A stretch of 64,000 bases of DNA from Apostichopus japonicus (Eukaryota; Echinodermata; Holothuroidea; Aspidochirotida; Stichopodidae), in the NCBI RefSeq assembly GCF_037975245.1, contig NC_092575.1, positions 5,511,501-5,575,500 on the forward strand, given 5' to 3'. How positions within the stretch are numbered: position 1 is the first letter of the stretch; every line of letters begins with the position of its first letter. The notes beneath the pieces were generated by a model. The model did not search any database. It worked only from the letters and a program-made list of their open reading frames with translations, and was not told the origin of the DNA. The position numbers and the translations under genes are program-made. Shown here one piece after another: positions 11,411 through 22,659 of the stretch.

Positions 11411-13287
11411 TAGTATAGTTCTTCCGGTTTTGGAGGACGGGACAGCAATAGATGCTTGGCTGTTTTAGACAAAGAGATAGAGAGAGACTATGATGATGGT
11501 AAGCGGAATTGGACTTTGTTATTTTCAGGACCAGATCATCCATCGCCATCCATTTTCTTTGGATACAAGGCTAGGATAATTATTATGTGATTATTAACTC
11601 TACGTATTCGTTATTATTTGCAGTGAATTAAAAAAATTAAATTAGGTTTATAAACCGAAACCACTCACTATACTTTTAAAGGCTAACTTGACATGAAATC
11701 TCTCACAGAGTATGTCTGACTAGGGAAGGGGTATACACTCTTATTGACCGGAGTCATGTTTTCGTGCAGGCAAATTATTTAAGGGCGCAATGAGGGATGG
11801 GAGGCCTCTCTCTCCTTACTCACATGTTCATACGCAAGGAGTTACCTTAGTTCCTCTAAACTTAGGGTCCTCATTAGGGGCACTCTCTCAAAGCAGTGTG
11901 ATTTTTAAATTTTAAGAATAAAGGGGGAAACAAGGATAAATGTTACTAATTTAACCAAAGAAATCATCATTACACGCCGATATAATACCAAGATCAATAC
12001 AAACCATTGAATGAAACGAAAATGAATTATTCCCGGGTTCTTATCAAACATTGTGAAAAAGTTATCAAACATAATTGAGCAACATATGGGAAATCGTATT
12101 GGAAATGGTGTTAGAAAACTCATGTGTCAAATGATAAAAATGATAAAAAATATCAACCAAATAAAGGAAAGAAAATAATTTGTGAATTATGAAGCCAGTA
12201 TACATTGGGTATAAATGAAAAAAATAATGACTTACCCAAAATTCTTGATAACTTGGTAACATATAAAACAAGACGTCGCTGAATACGCTTCAGATACCGA
12301 ATGCTATCTAATGCCGATGACACACATATGGCATACAGCATGATCCATACAGTCCACTTGTCGGCGGGTGTTACCACGGTAACCAGGGACAGCTGTACTA
12401 CGGAAGCCTCTGTCAAACTCAAATACTTCTAGATCGACTACTTAAAGCTGACCTTGTATTTGCTCACGAGTGGGGATTTAAGAATAATTCCACAGTCACC
12501 ACACCCAACCTTCTTCGCCCCCACCCCCCTATCCCCTCCGCCGGCCTCCTTCAAGATTAATTTGTAACGACTGCAGTGCCTATCCACTAAAAGGACCGTT
12601 ATATCCGCTTCACTAAATTGCTCTTATTTAAAGGTTTAAGGAGTTTTAAATGTCCCATAATACAGTCGCCATGGTAACTATGACGCCGTAGAAAAAACTG
12701 TTACAGAGAAAAAAAAATGTACAAAAAGAAATGTGTTGAATTTTGCCAGAATCTCTTAATTGATAACACAACATATATCGTTTCTTAATCCCAGTGCGCC
12801 ACTACTTGTTAGAGTCTGCGCATGACTGTCTAGTCGACGTACCACCTTTAAAACACGTTATATTCAATTGCTGGGCAGATCCAGGTAACCAACAGATCAC
12901 GGCTATTATTAGTTTCTTAATAGATGTAGGACTACTGATTATTTACGATTGTTACATGCGTACGTATATCACCTTCAACAAAACTTAAATAATTAATATC
13001 TGGTTGTCAATGGTAACATTGTTATTGAGGTTACAAGAAGATTTTATTTCATAATAAATCATTCACTATTGATCCATATTTAGACACGATGTAATTAAGA
13101 TGTAACTAATGTTATCTTCTCCTTACGAAGGAAAGATTTACTGCACAGAAAGACACAGATAAAAATCACAGCTAAGCACAAGGGTTACAGTATACTCTAA
13201 TATAGCTCTCAAAAGCTTGAGACGACTTTAGGCACAAAATTAGTTCTGATAGGTTGTAGACTGTTAGCAAGAGCCCAAGGGCACTAT
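11411..13287. other. non-coding stretch with one weak exon candidate
   Basis: No known domain is found. On the minus strand, 12243-12405 is an open segment with a hydrophobic stretch (WTVWIMLYAICVSSALDSIRYL) ending at TTTTGG|GTAAGT, a donor-like site, and starting after a weak acceptor TTTGACAG. It might be a membrane-protein exon; no partner exon was recognised. Confidence 0.3.
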
Positions 13288-14983
13288 GGTTCCTTGCTTG
13301 TAAGGAATATTTACAAGGGAGCAGCACTGTCCTAAAATTGTTATGTGGTCCGATGTACCCACACAATATTATTTCCAAAAATACCACAAATCAATCGTTG
13401 GTCCTTTTGAGAACCTGTTGAGGACCAGGTGACTGATATGAGCAAGAGTTGGCTTTTTTTACAGAACTCACAGAATCATCCTAACTGTACTTATTAAGAA
13501 TTTTAACAAAACCAAACGAACCTTGATCTTTAATAACTTCGCACACGAAGGTTGCAGAGGAGTCAAATTATGGACAATTTAGATCGGAATATGGCCACGA
13601 AAATTCAATTAATCAACTTGAAAGAAACTAATACAGGTCACTGGAGGTCAACCTTGAGGTCAATGGTCACCAAAATGCAGGTCGACTATTGGATTACAAT
13701 AGCGTAACTCCCAACCTTGATGGACATTTTGTTCTCAAGTTATTGCAAAAATACTAGTTTTTGACCCCTAATTGACCTTTGTTGACCTTGGATAACATGA
13801 CCGTTATGTTTGGAAACGATCCCTTACCCCATTCACAACTACTCCCAAAATATCAATCATGTCGGACCCTGTCAGTGGGAGTTTCACAAGTATTACAACA
13901 ACAAAAAAACAGTTTGACCCATACCTGACCTTTTGTCACCTTGGATCACATAACGGTTATTTTGGAAAACGTTCCCCTACTACATTTACAACTTGTCCCA
14001 ATATATCAGCCATGTCAGACTTCGTGACTAGAAGTTGTTGCAAAAATTAGCATAAGTTGGCAGTTTTTTGCACATAAGCAACCTTGAATGACCTTGGATG
14101 ACCTGATGGTTTTTATCAAAAATGTTCCCCTCAATGATGTGAAATCTTTCGTTAATTTTATTTGCTCCAATGTACACACACAATGTTATTGCTAATAAGG
14201 TATCAGATCCAACCCTTGGCCCCTCATAACTTGAGAACTGGGTGATGGATTGAAGCGGGAGTTGGTTTCCTCGATAGAGCGCAAAGAGCTCTATAATATA
14301 TCAAAATACTGACAAACTTTTTATGTTTTGCCCCGTATCTCCTAAAATGAGCATATATTCAAGATTTGACCTTTCACCTTTTGACCTACCGGTCAGATGT
14401 AGTTTGACACGCTGATTCCAAAAAGCAACATGACGAGTCTATACGACCATCGAAACTGTACTTATGTCAACAACAAAAACATGACCTCTGATAACTTCGC
14501 ACACGAAGGTCTCCCACAAGGGCCTACCATGGACCGTTTTGATCGGAAGGTACCTTTGAGATCCGATTATGGCCACGAAATTCAAATAGCCAAAGAAACT
14601 AATAAAGGTCACCGGAGGTCAACCTGAGGTCAAAGATCACCTAGATGCGGGTCGACTATTGGATTACAATAGCGTGACTCCCAACCTTGACGGAAATATC
14701 AACCATGTCGGACCCTGTCAATGGGAGTTATTGCTGTTTTCAATATTTTGGTTTTTGGCCTCTAACTGACCTTTGGTGACCTTCACAGGCACCAAAAATA
14801 ATAGGGCACACCTTCTCACTATTGCGGATCTATATACCAAGTTTGAGTTAAGTCCAACTTTCCCTTGTTGAGTTACAGTGTACCCAAGCAAGTGTCACAG
14901 ACGAACACACACACACACACATACACACCCACACACACAGGCAAACCTGACTACATAGGTTCCTTTTGCTAAAGCAAGGAACC
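13288..14983. mobile_element. non-autonomous element with inverted ends and a 3' terminal hairpin (family X)
   Basis: The 5' end GGTTCCTTGCTT at 13288-13299 is the inverse of AAGCAAGGAACC at 14972-14983. The 3' end itself is a hairpin, GGTTCCTT-loop-AAGCAAGGAACC, preceded by a (CA)n run at about 14909-14940. The interior has repeated words such as TTGACCTTTGTTGACCTTGGAT and partial internal duplication. No transposase frame is seen. A longer, inverted copy lies at 22660-24990. Confidence 0.65.
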
Positions 14984-15299
14984 AAAAACACATTGCCTTC
15001 AGTGCAGGTTGGATTTTTATAACACTTTTAATTTATGAGAAAAAAATTACCCTTTAAATTAATTGTTGTTTATCAATAGTATAAATTGACTGGACTATGT
15101 ATTCTTATTACAGAGACCATTATAAGGTCAGTTCTTTCAGATTCAACACAAAAATTCAATGTGTAAAACGTAAGACTTTGGTCTCATACATTATGACATT
15201 TTAAACAATACATAACACATTTTGTCAAGGAAAACATGGTGGAAAACAAGGAAAACACTGGCACTCAATTGTCTTTTATTGCTTGAACTATAATATGTC

Positions 15300-16150
15300 A
15301 GGATTAAAAATTCGGAACTATAACATATGAGGATTAAAATTCTGAGCTATAGCATATCCAGATTTAAAATTCTGAGCTATTACATATCAAGATTTAAAAT
15401 TCTGAGCTATTACATATCAAGATTTAAAATTCTGAGCTATAACATATCAAGAATTAAAATTCTGAGCTATTACATATCCAGATTTAAAATTCTGAGATAT
15501 TACATATCAAGATTTAAAATTCTGAGCTATAACATGTCCAGATTTAAAATTCTGAGCTATTACATATCAAGATTTAAAATTCTGAGCTATTACATATCAA
15601 GATTTAAAATTCTGAGCTATTACATATCAAGATTTAAAATTCTGAGCTATAACATATCAAGATTTAAAATTCTGAGCTATTACATATCAAGATTTAAAAT
15701 TCTGAGCTATTACATATCAAGATTTAAAATTCTGAGCTATAACATATCCAGATTTAAAATTCTGAGCTATTACATATCAAGATTTAAAATTCTGAGCTAT
15801 AACATATCCAGATTTAAAATTCTGAGCTATTACATATCAAGATTTAAAATTCTGAGCTATAACATGTCCAGATTTAAAACTCAACATATCCAGATTTAAA
15901 TTTCTGAACTTTTACATATCCAGATTTACAATTCTGAACTATAACGTATCAAGATTCAAATTCTGATCTATAACATATCAATTTTCAAAACTCTGAACTA
16001 TAACATATCAAGATTTAAAATTCTGAGCTATAGCATGTCGAGATTTAAAATTCTGAATTATAACATATTCAGATTTAAATTTCTGAACTATAACATATTC
16101 AGTTTGAAATTCTGAATTATAACATGTCAAGATTTAAAATTATGAACTAT
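15300..16150. repeat. 30-bp minisatellite
   Basis: About 27 units of the pattern GATTTAAAATTCTGAGCTAT plus TACATATCAA, near-identical in the middle and decaying at both ends. Because 30 is a multiple of three, one frame stays open for 190 codons (15327-15899) as a repeat of SRFKILSYYI; there is no sign that it is a real protein. Confidence 0.95.
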
Positions 16151-18668
16151 TTTACTGTCTACGTGTGGCCTCGCACTGCATCCCAAATATTTCCATCTAT
16201 ACCCCGATCCGAAGAACCGAGACTTAACCGTACAGTAGTATGATGACAATCCACGCCGGGAAATCGGGTATAGGACATGTGAGATTGAAAGCTTCTATAT
16301 ATGATCCTTGGAAAGTGGCAAATTAATTGTGTTATGACACCGATGCATATAATTAATATATATGTACGGCATGGATTCTATATTCTTTCCTAGCATATTT
16401 CGTGACGTCATCTTCCCCCATTCATAGCTTGATGGCATTTTTGTGGAGTGGTCACCAAACCGTAAACTTAAGGTTAATGCATATAACTGGATGCGACATG
16501 GTACTAATATTGTTCAACCGACTGTGAGACGACCAAAGATTTTCATTTACTGGAACCACTGATCCATAACGAAACGAATACTTACTTTTGTACGCTATAG
16601 ATATTGACACCGACACTGTATAAGCTTGTACAGAAACCATAACAGTAATAATATACATGTTATATTTAGTATCACACACCTGTATGACTGAGATATAATT
16701 AACACTCGTTAAGATCAACGCATAGCGTTAGCATACGAAACAAAACGAATAATTCTGCGCATAACTTTTTCAAACAGCAAAAGAGGACAAAAATTACTTT
16801 TCATGAGGTAAGAATACAAATATATGATATATTACCACCAAAAGTGGCTTTTTCATTTATCAAAAAAAAGTCAAATTATGTGCTTTAGGTTGATAGGTAA
16901 TTCTCATCAATTTTTTTTTTTTTTTGCTTTTATTGTATTCGGACAGAAAACTTCCACGTTGACAAATCAGCATCTAGTAGTTATAGAAAAGGGTAGGATG
17001 GGTCGTTTTATATTATTTATGATTATTTTGTTTTGTATACTTCAGAGGTAATGCTGTATACTGGTAATAAAACGCTGCTTCACGCGTGTCCATAATGTTA
17101 CCTCGTGTTCTTTAAACAAACTAAGCCAGAAATGTCTACGTATGAAAACTAGGTTGCCGTTATTGTTGTTGTGGGTGCATGTATGGGAGGGGAGGGAGGG
17201 GGTGACTCTTTCTGCTGTCAGTGCGGGGTTGCATGGTCAGAATAATACTCCTCTTGGAGCTCTGCAGGTTAAATATAATTTTTTTTTAATGAAATACAGA
17301 CAAAGTGTGGGGTTATTGTGTATGATGTGGTATTATACCTTGTCAAAGTTTTTGGTTACAAAAATGTACTACCTTGACGGTAATGTTTGAATAATATACC
17401 GACTCCGATTTTTTATTTATATAATTATTATTATTATATATTTTTTTTCTTGGGTAATGACACGATTTGACCATGTATACGTCTAGTATACGTTCAGTAT
17501 CTTTATAAAATATAGTTATGACTTTTTTCCTTCGTTGATATATTTTGGTATAAAGTATGATTTCGTCGGAAACTAGTACCAGCTTGAGAGAGAAAGAGAG
17601 GGAGTGAGAGGGAGTGACAACCGAATGACGCGCAACTCTATTTGCAAGATGGAAACTGGAATGAGTTGATCCTATACTCACAATCCAAGCATGCTGGTCG
17701 AGGTTATAAAAAACAATAACAATTCCAAAGAGGGTTACATTTTTCCTTTTTTTTTTCTCGGAAATTGTCCTTAGAAGAACGAAGTTGATGATTATATGAT
17801 GACTATTTTTAATTGGAAACTGACCAAAACGTTTTACCATCCATTTCAGATCCATAGTTGAGAAGCGTTGAAGTTAGTGAGGTTGAGGACATCACTGAAT
17901 TCGAATCGTCATTCGTGAACACATGAGCTACGTTGATGTATATATACATTTTGGATTCGTTAATCGCAACCAGCAGCAGCATGGATGGTAATAGCAAACG
18001 CAATAGAAAGTTTACGAAAGGAAGTCGAAGTTATTTTTACGACTCAATTAAAACCTTGTCTGCTGAACCGAGAGGAAAACTTTTCTGTTGAGATCCTTCG
18101 TTTTTGTAATCGATATTTTCAAAATTATGGAGAATTAATCAATGAGAAAAATATTGGATGTTGCCGCGGGAAGGTTTTCATCAACTTCCAATCTGTGACG
18201 TAACTTTGTTCGCATTCTATGGTATATTTGATTCGTTCTATAACAATCTCTTTCTTGTAACGTCAGATGGGTACGTACCTCGAGGTGACCGTTTACTGGA
18301 AGACAACTTAGCTAGACTTTTATGTCATAAAATAGCTAGAGAATGAATGATGAAAAAGAAGGAAGCGAACAAAAATATCGCATTGGAACCTAATATACTC
18401 TCTGGACATGATATAAAATCGATAGCCGGTCCGAAAACCGATATATTGATTAGCGGACGTTCAGCATAATCTGTTTTACCAATTGACGCATATTATCACA
18501 AGCGCGCAGAGGAGGGCAGTTTCACGAGCAACCGACACACTGTTTTATTTATTTACTTACTTATTTTTTCTTTCTTTCCATTTTTCTTCTTCTTTGTCTT
18601 CCCTTGCCAAAGTTTACTGAATAATTAACAAACGTTTAAACAGCTATTGTCTTTCATATGGTTAGACA
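16151..18668. other. 5' flank of the first fucosyltransferase gene
   Basis: No conserved exon is recognised. Several short open frames on both strands lack domains and splice support. Homopolymers lie near 16911-16925 and 17280. A 5' non-coding exon or promoter of the downstream gene could lie here but cannot be located by eye. Confidence 0.4.
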
Positions 18669-20093
18669 ATGGTTCGTTTATCACATGCGAGAACAATTAT
18701 TTATTTCATTATTTTAACTGCAACGGTAGTTTTGTTTGTCATTTCATTTTCATTTACTTACCGCAGGTCTAAAGATAAATATTACATCTCTAACGATGGC
18801 GATATTCCATCACGATATTCTATCAATTTTAGATGGTTACCGGAGAGATCTTTCAAGCAACATGAAATTATTAAGATTTTAAATTCAACGTCGTCTAAAT
18901 ATAGATTAAAATCCAAACACATACATCACCATGATTCGGATCTACAAAATATTACACATAAAGAGGAGAGTTCAATACTAGATACCGAATCACGTCTGCA
19001 ATATGTAGCCCCATTAAATTTAACACACTTTATCTTGAACGATACGGTTAATCCAGTCTATCGATCTGGCCGTTGTCTTATACGTATTTTAATGTATATG
19101 AAGCGGAAAATGATGAACCGGATTGGTAAGCATGAGGGAACTTACCACTGCCCGGAGTTAAATTGTGATTACGAAATCTCGTACAGTACAACGTACGAGT
19201 CACTCGCCAATAAACACATCGTGATACTATTCCTGCGGACCAAGTGGGAATGGGCGGACTTGCACGCGGCCCGCCCACCTAATCAGATATGGGTCATGTA
19301 CGCCAGAGAAAGCCCCAGTTACGACCACTGCATTGTCCCGGAGGACCAGTGGTACAACACCTCCTATAACTGGACCATGACGTACCACGAGGACGCACAT
19401 TTTCCCGTACCGTATGGACGATATATACCCGGTGTCCCCACGGTCCCGACAACCGGTAACCGGAATTGGGCCGAAGGAAAAGATCGATTTGCCGCGTGGA
19501 TGGCCTCTAACTGTAAAATCGCGACCTACCATCGACAACAACTCATTCAAAAATTAGCCAACCGTTTCCAAATCGATACCTACGGACACTGTGGGACCCA
19601 GTCTTGCCCTAAAGAAGACTTTGAAACCTGTAACAGGATCTTATCTCGACATAAATTCTATTTCTCGTTAGAAAACGCCGAATGCAATCAGTATATAACT
19701 GAAAAGTTATGGAGGAATGCGTACATGAATGATATAGTACCTATTGTATACGGTGCACCGAAAAGAGACTACGAACGGTTTGCACCACCGAATTCTTTCA
19801 TTTATTTGGGCGATTTTTCTTCTTGCCGTACGCTGACGAATTATTTAAACGAGATTAATTCAAACGATAGCCTTTATAATTCTTTTTTCGAATGGAAGAA
19901 GAAAGGTTCAATTGAATTAATCAATTTCCAAACAATCTTTTCCGATCCATCCGTGTGCAAACTAGTTGCAAAATATTTGAAAGTTCGGCAAAAAGATCCT
20001 TCAGATGTTCCAGATACAATGCCCGATTTAAATAAATGGTGGACGGAAACTTGTCAATTTAATAAAAATATTAGAAGCTTAATACGAAATTAA
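18669..20093 (+). CDS. alpha-1,3-fucosyltransferase (GT10 family), copy 1
   Basis: A 474-residue single-exon protein, predicted to be a Golgi type II enzyme moving fucose from GDP-fucose onto N-acetyllactosamine-type or related glycans. Residues 10-30 form one N-terminal membrane anchor after a short basic cytosolic tail (MVRLSHAR). A stem of about 100 residues follows, then the GT10 N-terminal domain with NQIWVMYARESP (205-216) and YNWTMTYHEDAHFPVPYG (233-250). The hallmark GT10 donor-binding block FYFSLENAECNQYITEKLW is at 330-348, followed by VPIVYGAPKRDYERFAPPNSF. Paired cysteines (308, 314, 322, 336) fit the conserved fold. Several N-x-S/T sites occur (NLT, NWT, NDT). Length is slightly above the 350-430 usual for vertebrate FUTs because of the long stem. 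No introns are seen. Acceptor specificity cannot be read from sequence. Confidence 0.93.
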   Translation: MVRLSHARTIIYFIILTATVVLFVISFSFTYRRSKDKYYISNDGDIPSRYSINFRWLPERSFKQHEIIKILNSTSSKYRLKSKHIHHHDSDLQNITHKEESSILDTESRLQYVAPLNLTHFILNDTVNPVYRSGRCLIRILMYMKRKMMNRIGKHEGTYHCPELNCDYEISYSTTYESLANKHIVILFLRTKWEWADLHAARPPNQIWVMYARESPSYDHCIVPEDQWYNTSYNWTMTYHEDAHFPVPYGRYIPGVPTVPTTGNRNWAEGKDRFAAWMASNCKIATYHRQQLIQKLANRFQIDTYGHCGTQSCPKEDFETCNRILSRHKFYFSLENAECNQYITEKLWRNAYMNDIVPIVYGAPKRDYERFAPPNSFIYLGDFSSCRTLTNYLNEINSNDSLYNSFFEWKKKGSIELINFQTIFSDPSVCKLVAKYLKVRQKDPSDVPDTMPDLNKWWTETCQFNKNIRSLIRN

Positions 20094-22013
20094 TTTGCAA
20101 GAAAAAATTGTAGTAGGGAAGAAAATATGAAATTGTGACAGCAATCAAAAGAAAGTCGCATACCGTATGATATCTGAGGAGTATATGACGTCATCGTGGC
20201 GTCATTATTAAGGATAAGCAGTTATGATTATGAAGGATAAGAAGTTATTATTTAAGGATAATTTTTATTTATTTTTATTAAGGATAAGAAGTGTATACAC
20301 TAACATTAACATATATACATCGTCCATCAGATTTTACATAATTTATTGTTATTATTATTATTATTACTTTTGGAAAGGTCATTTTTTCACTTTTCTGTTC
20401 GTTGTTCGTTGTTCGTTTTCAATTTTATGTTCGTTGCCAATAATACGCTTTGTGTGTGATTTAGAGCAGGTTTTCATGTTTCCCCCGACAAGAATATAAC
20501 AAAACTTCCAGTGAGCATTTTTCAAACTGAATTTGCTATAAATTCAGTTATAATATATACCCATCGTTTTTCACCGAATGAATTTCATTGCGCAACTATT
20601 TAATAAAAGTTCTATTCAGGTCTCAACATTTAGTCTCCAAGAACACCTTTTACATGTTAAATGAGGGCTTTATGCAAACCCATTAATATTGATATGTTGT
20701 AGACTGTTAAATATATTGCAATCAATACAGGTTCTAATATCACTAGTATACTAATCATCAGCAGTTAGTTTAACGACGCTTACAAAGCGACCACAAATGT
20801 GGGAGAGACCCGCAAGGGCTTATGGGATTACAACTTTCACATCGGGTGGCTTCCAATTCAACTTGTTAACTCAAATTTGGAATCTTTTCAATTTAGAAAG
20901 TCATTTTAGTCAATCGGTACAGGTTGTACTTCAATACTACTTTTAATATTTGAGAAATGTTCCTTTAAAATTTAATGCTCGTCAATTCAAGAGATCGGAC
21001 TTCCTCGTTTAATAAACACTCCAAGATCAGTTCATCAGATGCAACACAAATAGTGACTAGAAAAATCAGAATGTTATTACCTTAAAATAACACGTTTACA
21101 ACGCAAAGCAAAATTACCAAGGAGAAATGGTATTGGATGTCGCCCAAGTTTGGTCTGCTGATATAATGAAGTAAAATACCAGGCTGGTGGTGGGGGGGGG
21201 GGGTACAAAATAATTTATAAATATGCACAGAAGGTGATGACGTCATCAATAGCCTTAAAGGAGAGTTGCAGAGGTTAAGTAATATTTATAAGCTGAATAA
21301 ATGAAAACCGGAATAGCTATGAAACCAATCCTAGGACTCAAATAGTTTCTCCTTTGAGTCATATCAAGACTAAAATTATGCTTAAAGCCATTCAATTCAT
21401 ATTAATCACAAGTAAAAATGGCAACATGTCAAAATTGAAGGAGAGAAAACAGTGTACAATTGTGACTTGTCAAGCTTATAAAGCTAAATCATTACAGGAT
21501 TTTCTAATATCATAGGGGAATTAAAAAAAAAAACGATTTCAATCAACAACAAAATACTTAAATGAAATTAAGTTGGTTATATGTCTTTTATTTAAAGTAA
21601 AGCAGTACGTGTTTCCATGTAAATTTAATTTATGAAGAAAAAAGTTAAATAAAATAATTTAAAAATATACTGAGCCTATATCCTATCTCTGACGTTGTCA
21701 TTCTTCATTGCGAGAAGAAGAATAATAACGTTTGCTGGCAATTTAATATATTGTAATGCACTCTATATAAGTTATGAACATAAAGGAAAATGACACGACA
21801 GTCATAAAGTTATAACGCTATTTATATATACTATAAGTCCAGAGCGTCTGAGGCTATATGGAGACAGTGGTTCTTAATATTTAAGCTTACCACTGCACCT
21901 CCTCCTATGTATTGCCCTATCCCCCCCCCCCAACCCTACCCCAACCGATTCAGATCTATCCTCACATACCCTGTGTGACGGAAATGAATGTTGGATACAG
22001 AGCAGATGGCTAG
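20094..22013. other. 3' flank of the first fucosyltransferase gene
   Basis: AT-rich non-coding DNA. It holds a G-run near 21190, a C-run near 21920 and a possible poly(A) signal at 20602. No gene is recognised. Confidence 0.45.
20602..20607 (+). promoter_or_regulatory. possible poly(A) signal of GT10 copy 1
   Basis: AATAAA lies 509 bp after the stop codon, the first canonical hexamer noticed downstream. Use is inferred only. Confidence 0.35.
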
Positions 22014-22085
22014 AATGGGTTTCGAACCATGCAGTGATCTCTGGTATTACGCGCCCAGAGCTCTAACAACTGAACTATGCAGCTA
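22014..22085 (-). repeat. tRNA-derived sequence (SINE head or tRNA pseudogene)
   Basis: Read on the minus strand it has an A-box-like TAGTTCAGTTGTTAGAG (22061-22077), an anticodon-arm-like CTCTGGGCGCGTAATACCAGAG and a B box GGTTCGAAACCC (22017-22028). The two arms of the acceptor stem do not pair, so it is not an intact tRNA gene. Confidence 0.6.
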
Positions 22086-22659
22086 TTATCGCGATGCTTT
22101 AATTGCCGTTTTGCCGAGGGCGCCTGTCAGAAACCCCAGTATCGTGCGTACCGTGTAACCAATGATCACATCCTAGTTTTAAAGGAACGATACCACAACA
22201 AAAATGCAACACGGAATGGAATTTCAACAGAAATTCGGCTATGTTTAATTATATATTTACTTAAGATATAGACAGGGATTGAATGTATCAGAATTATTTT
22301 TCCTCCTGCGTTCCCGTCCTGACTCCCCCTGACCCCCCCCCCGCCCCCTACCACCAAACCCATCCACTCATATCCAAACCTTATATCCTTCTTACTCCTA
22401 CTCAAACACTCTAAATGACCATTTTGATCGTCGTGGTTTTAACACCAACTCCAACGTGATTTATAGCCTCCGCAGATCACTTCATCCGTGCCGATACAGT
22501 GCAGTGATTCGATATTCAAAATCATACACATTGTATAGGGAGAGGGGAGGGGGAGGGAAGGGGCGAAGGGAAATGGTAGATATTATGTCGCACATATGTC
22601 CAGTACATGCAGTGCTTTTTGGTTTCGATGAAATCGTAACCTATGCATTCATGCAGGCG

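Noticed and set aside
15327-15899. 190-codon open frame of SRFKILSYYI repeats
   Set aside because: It is the direct translation of a 30-bp minisatellite; no start context, domain or composition supports a gene.
19078-19550. Minus-strand open frames of 66 and 107 codons
   Set aside because: Antisense shadows of the GC-richer catalytic part of fucosyltransferase copy 1.
22014-22085. Functional tRNA gene
   Set aside because: A and B boxes are present but the acceptor-stem arms do not pair and the structure is degenerate.
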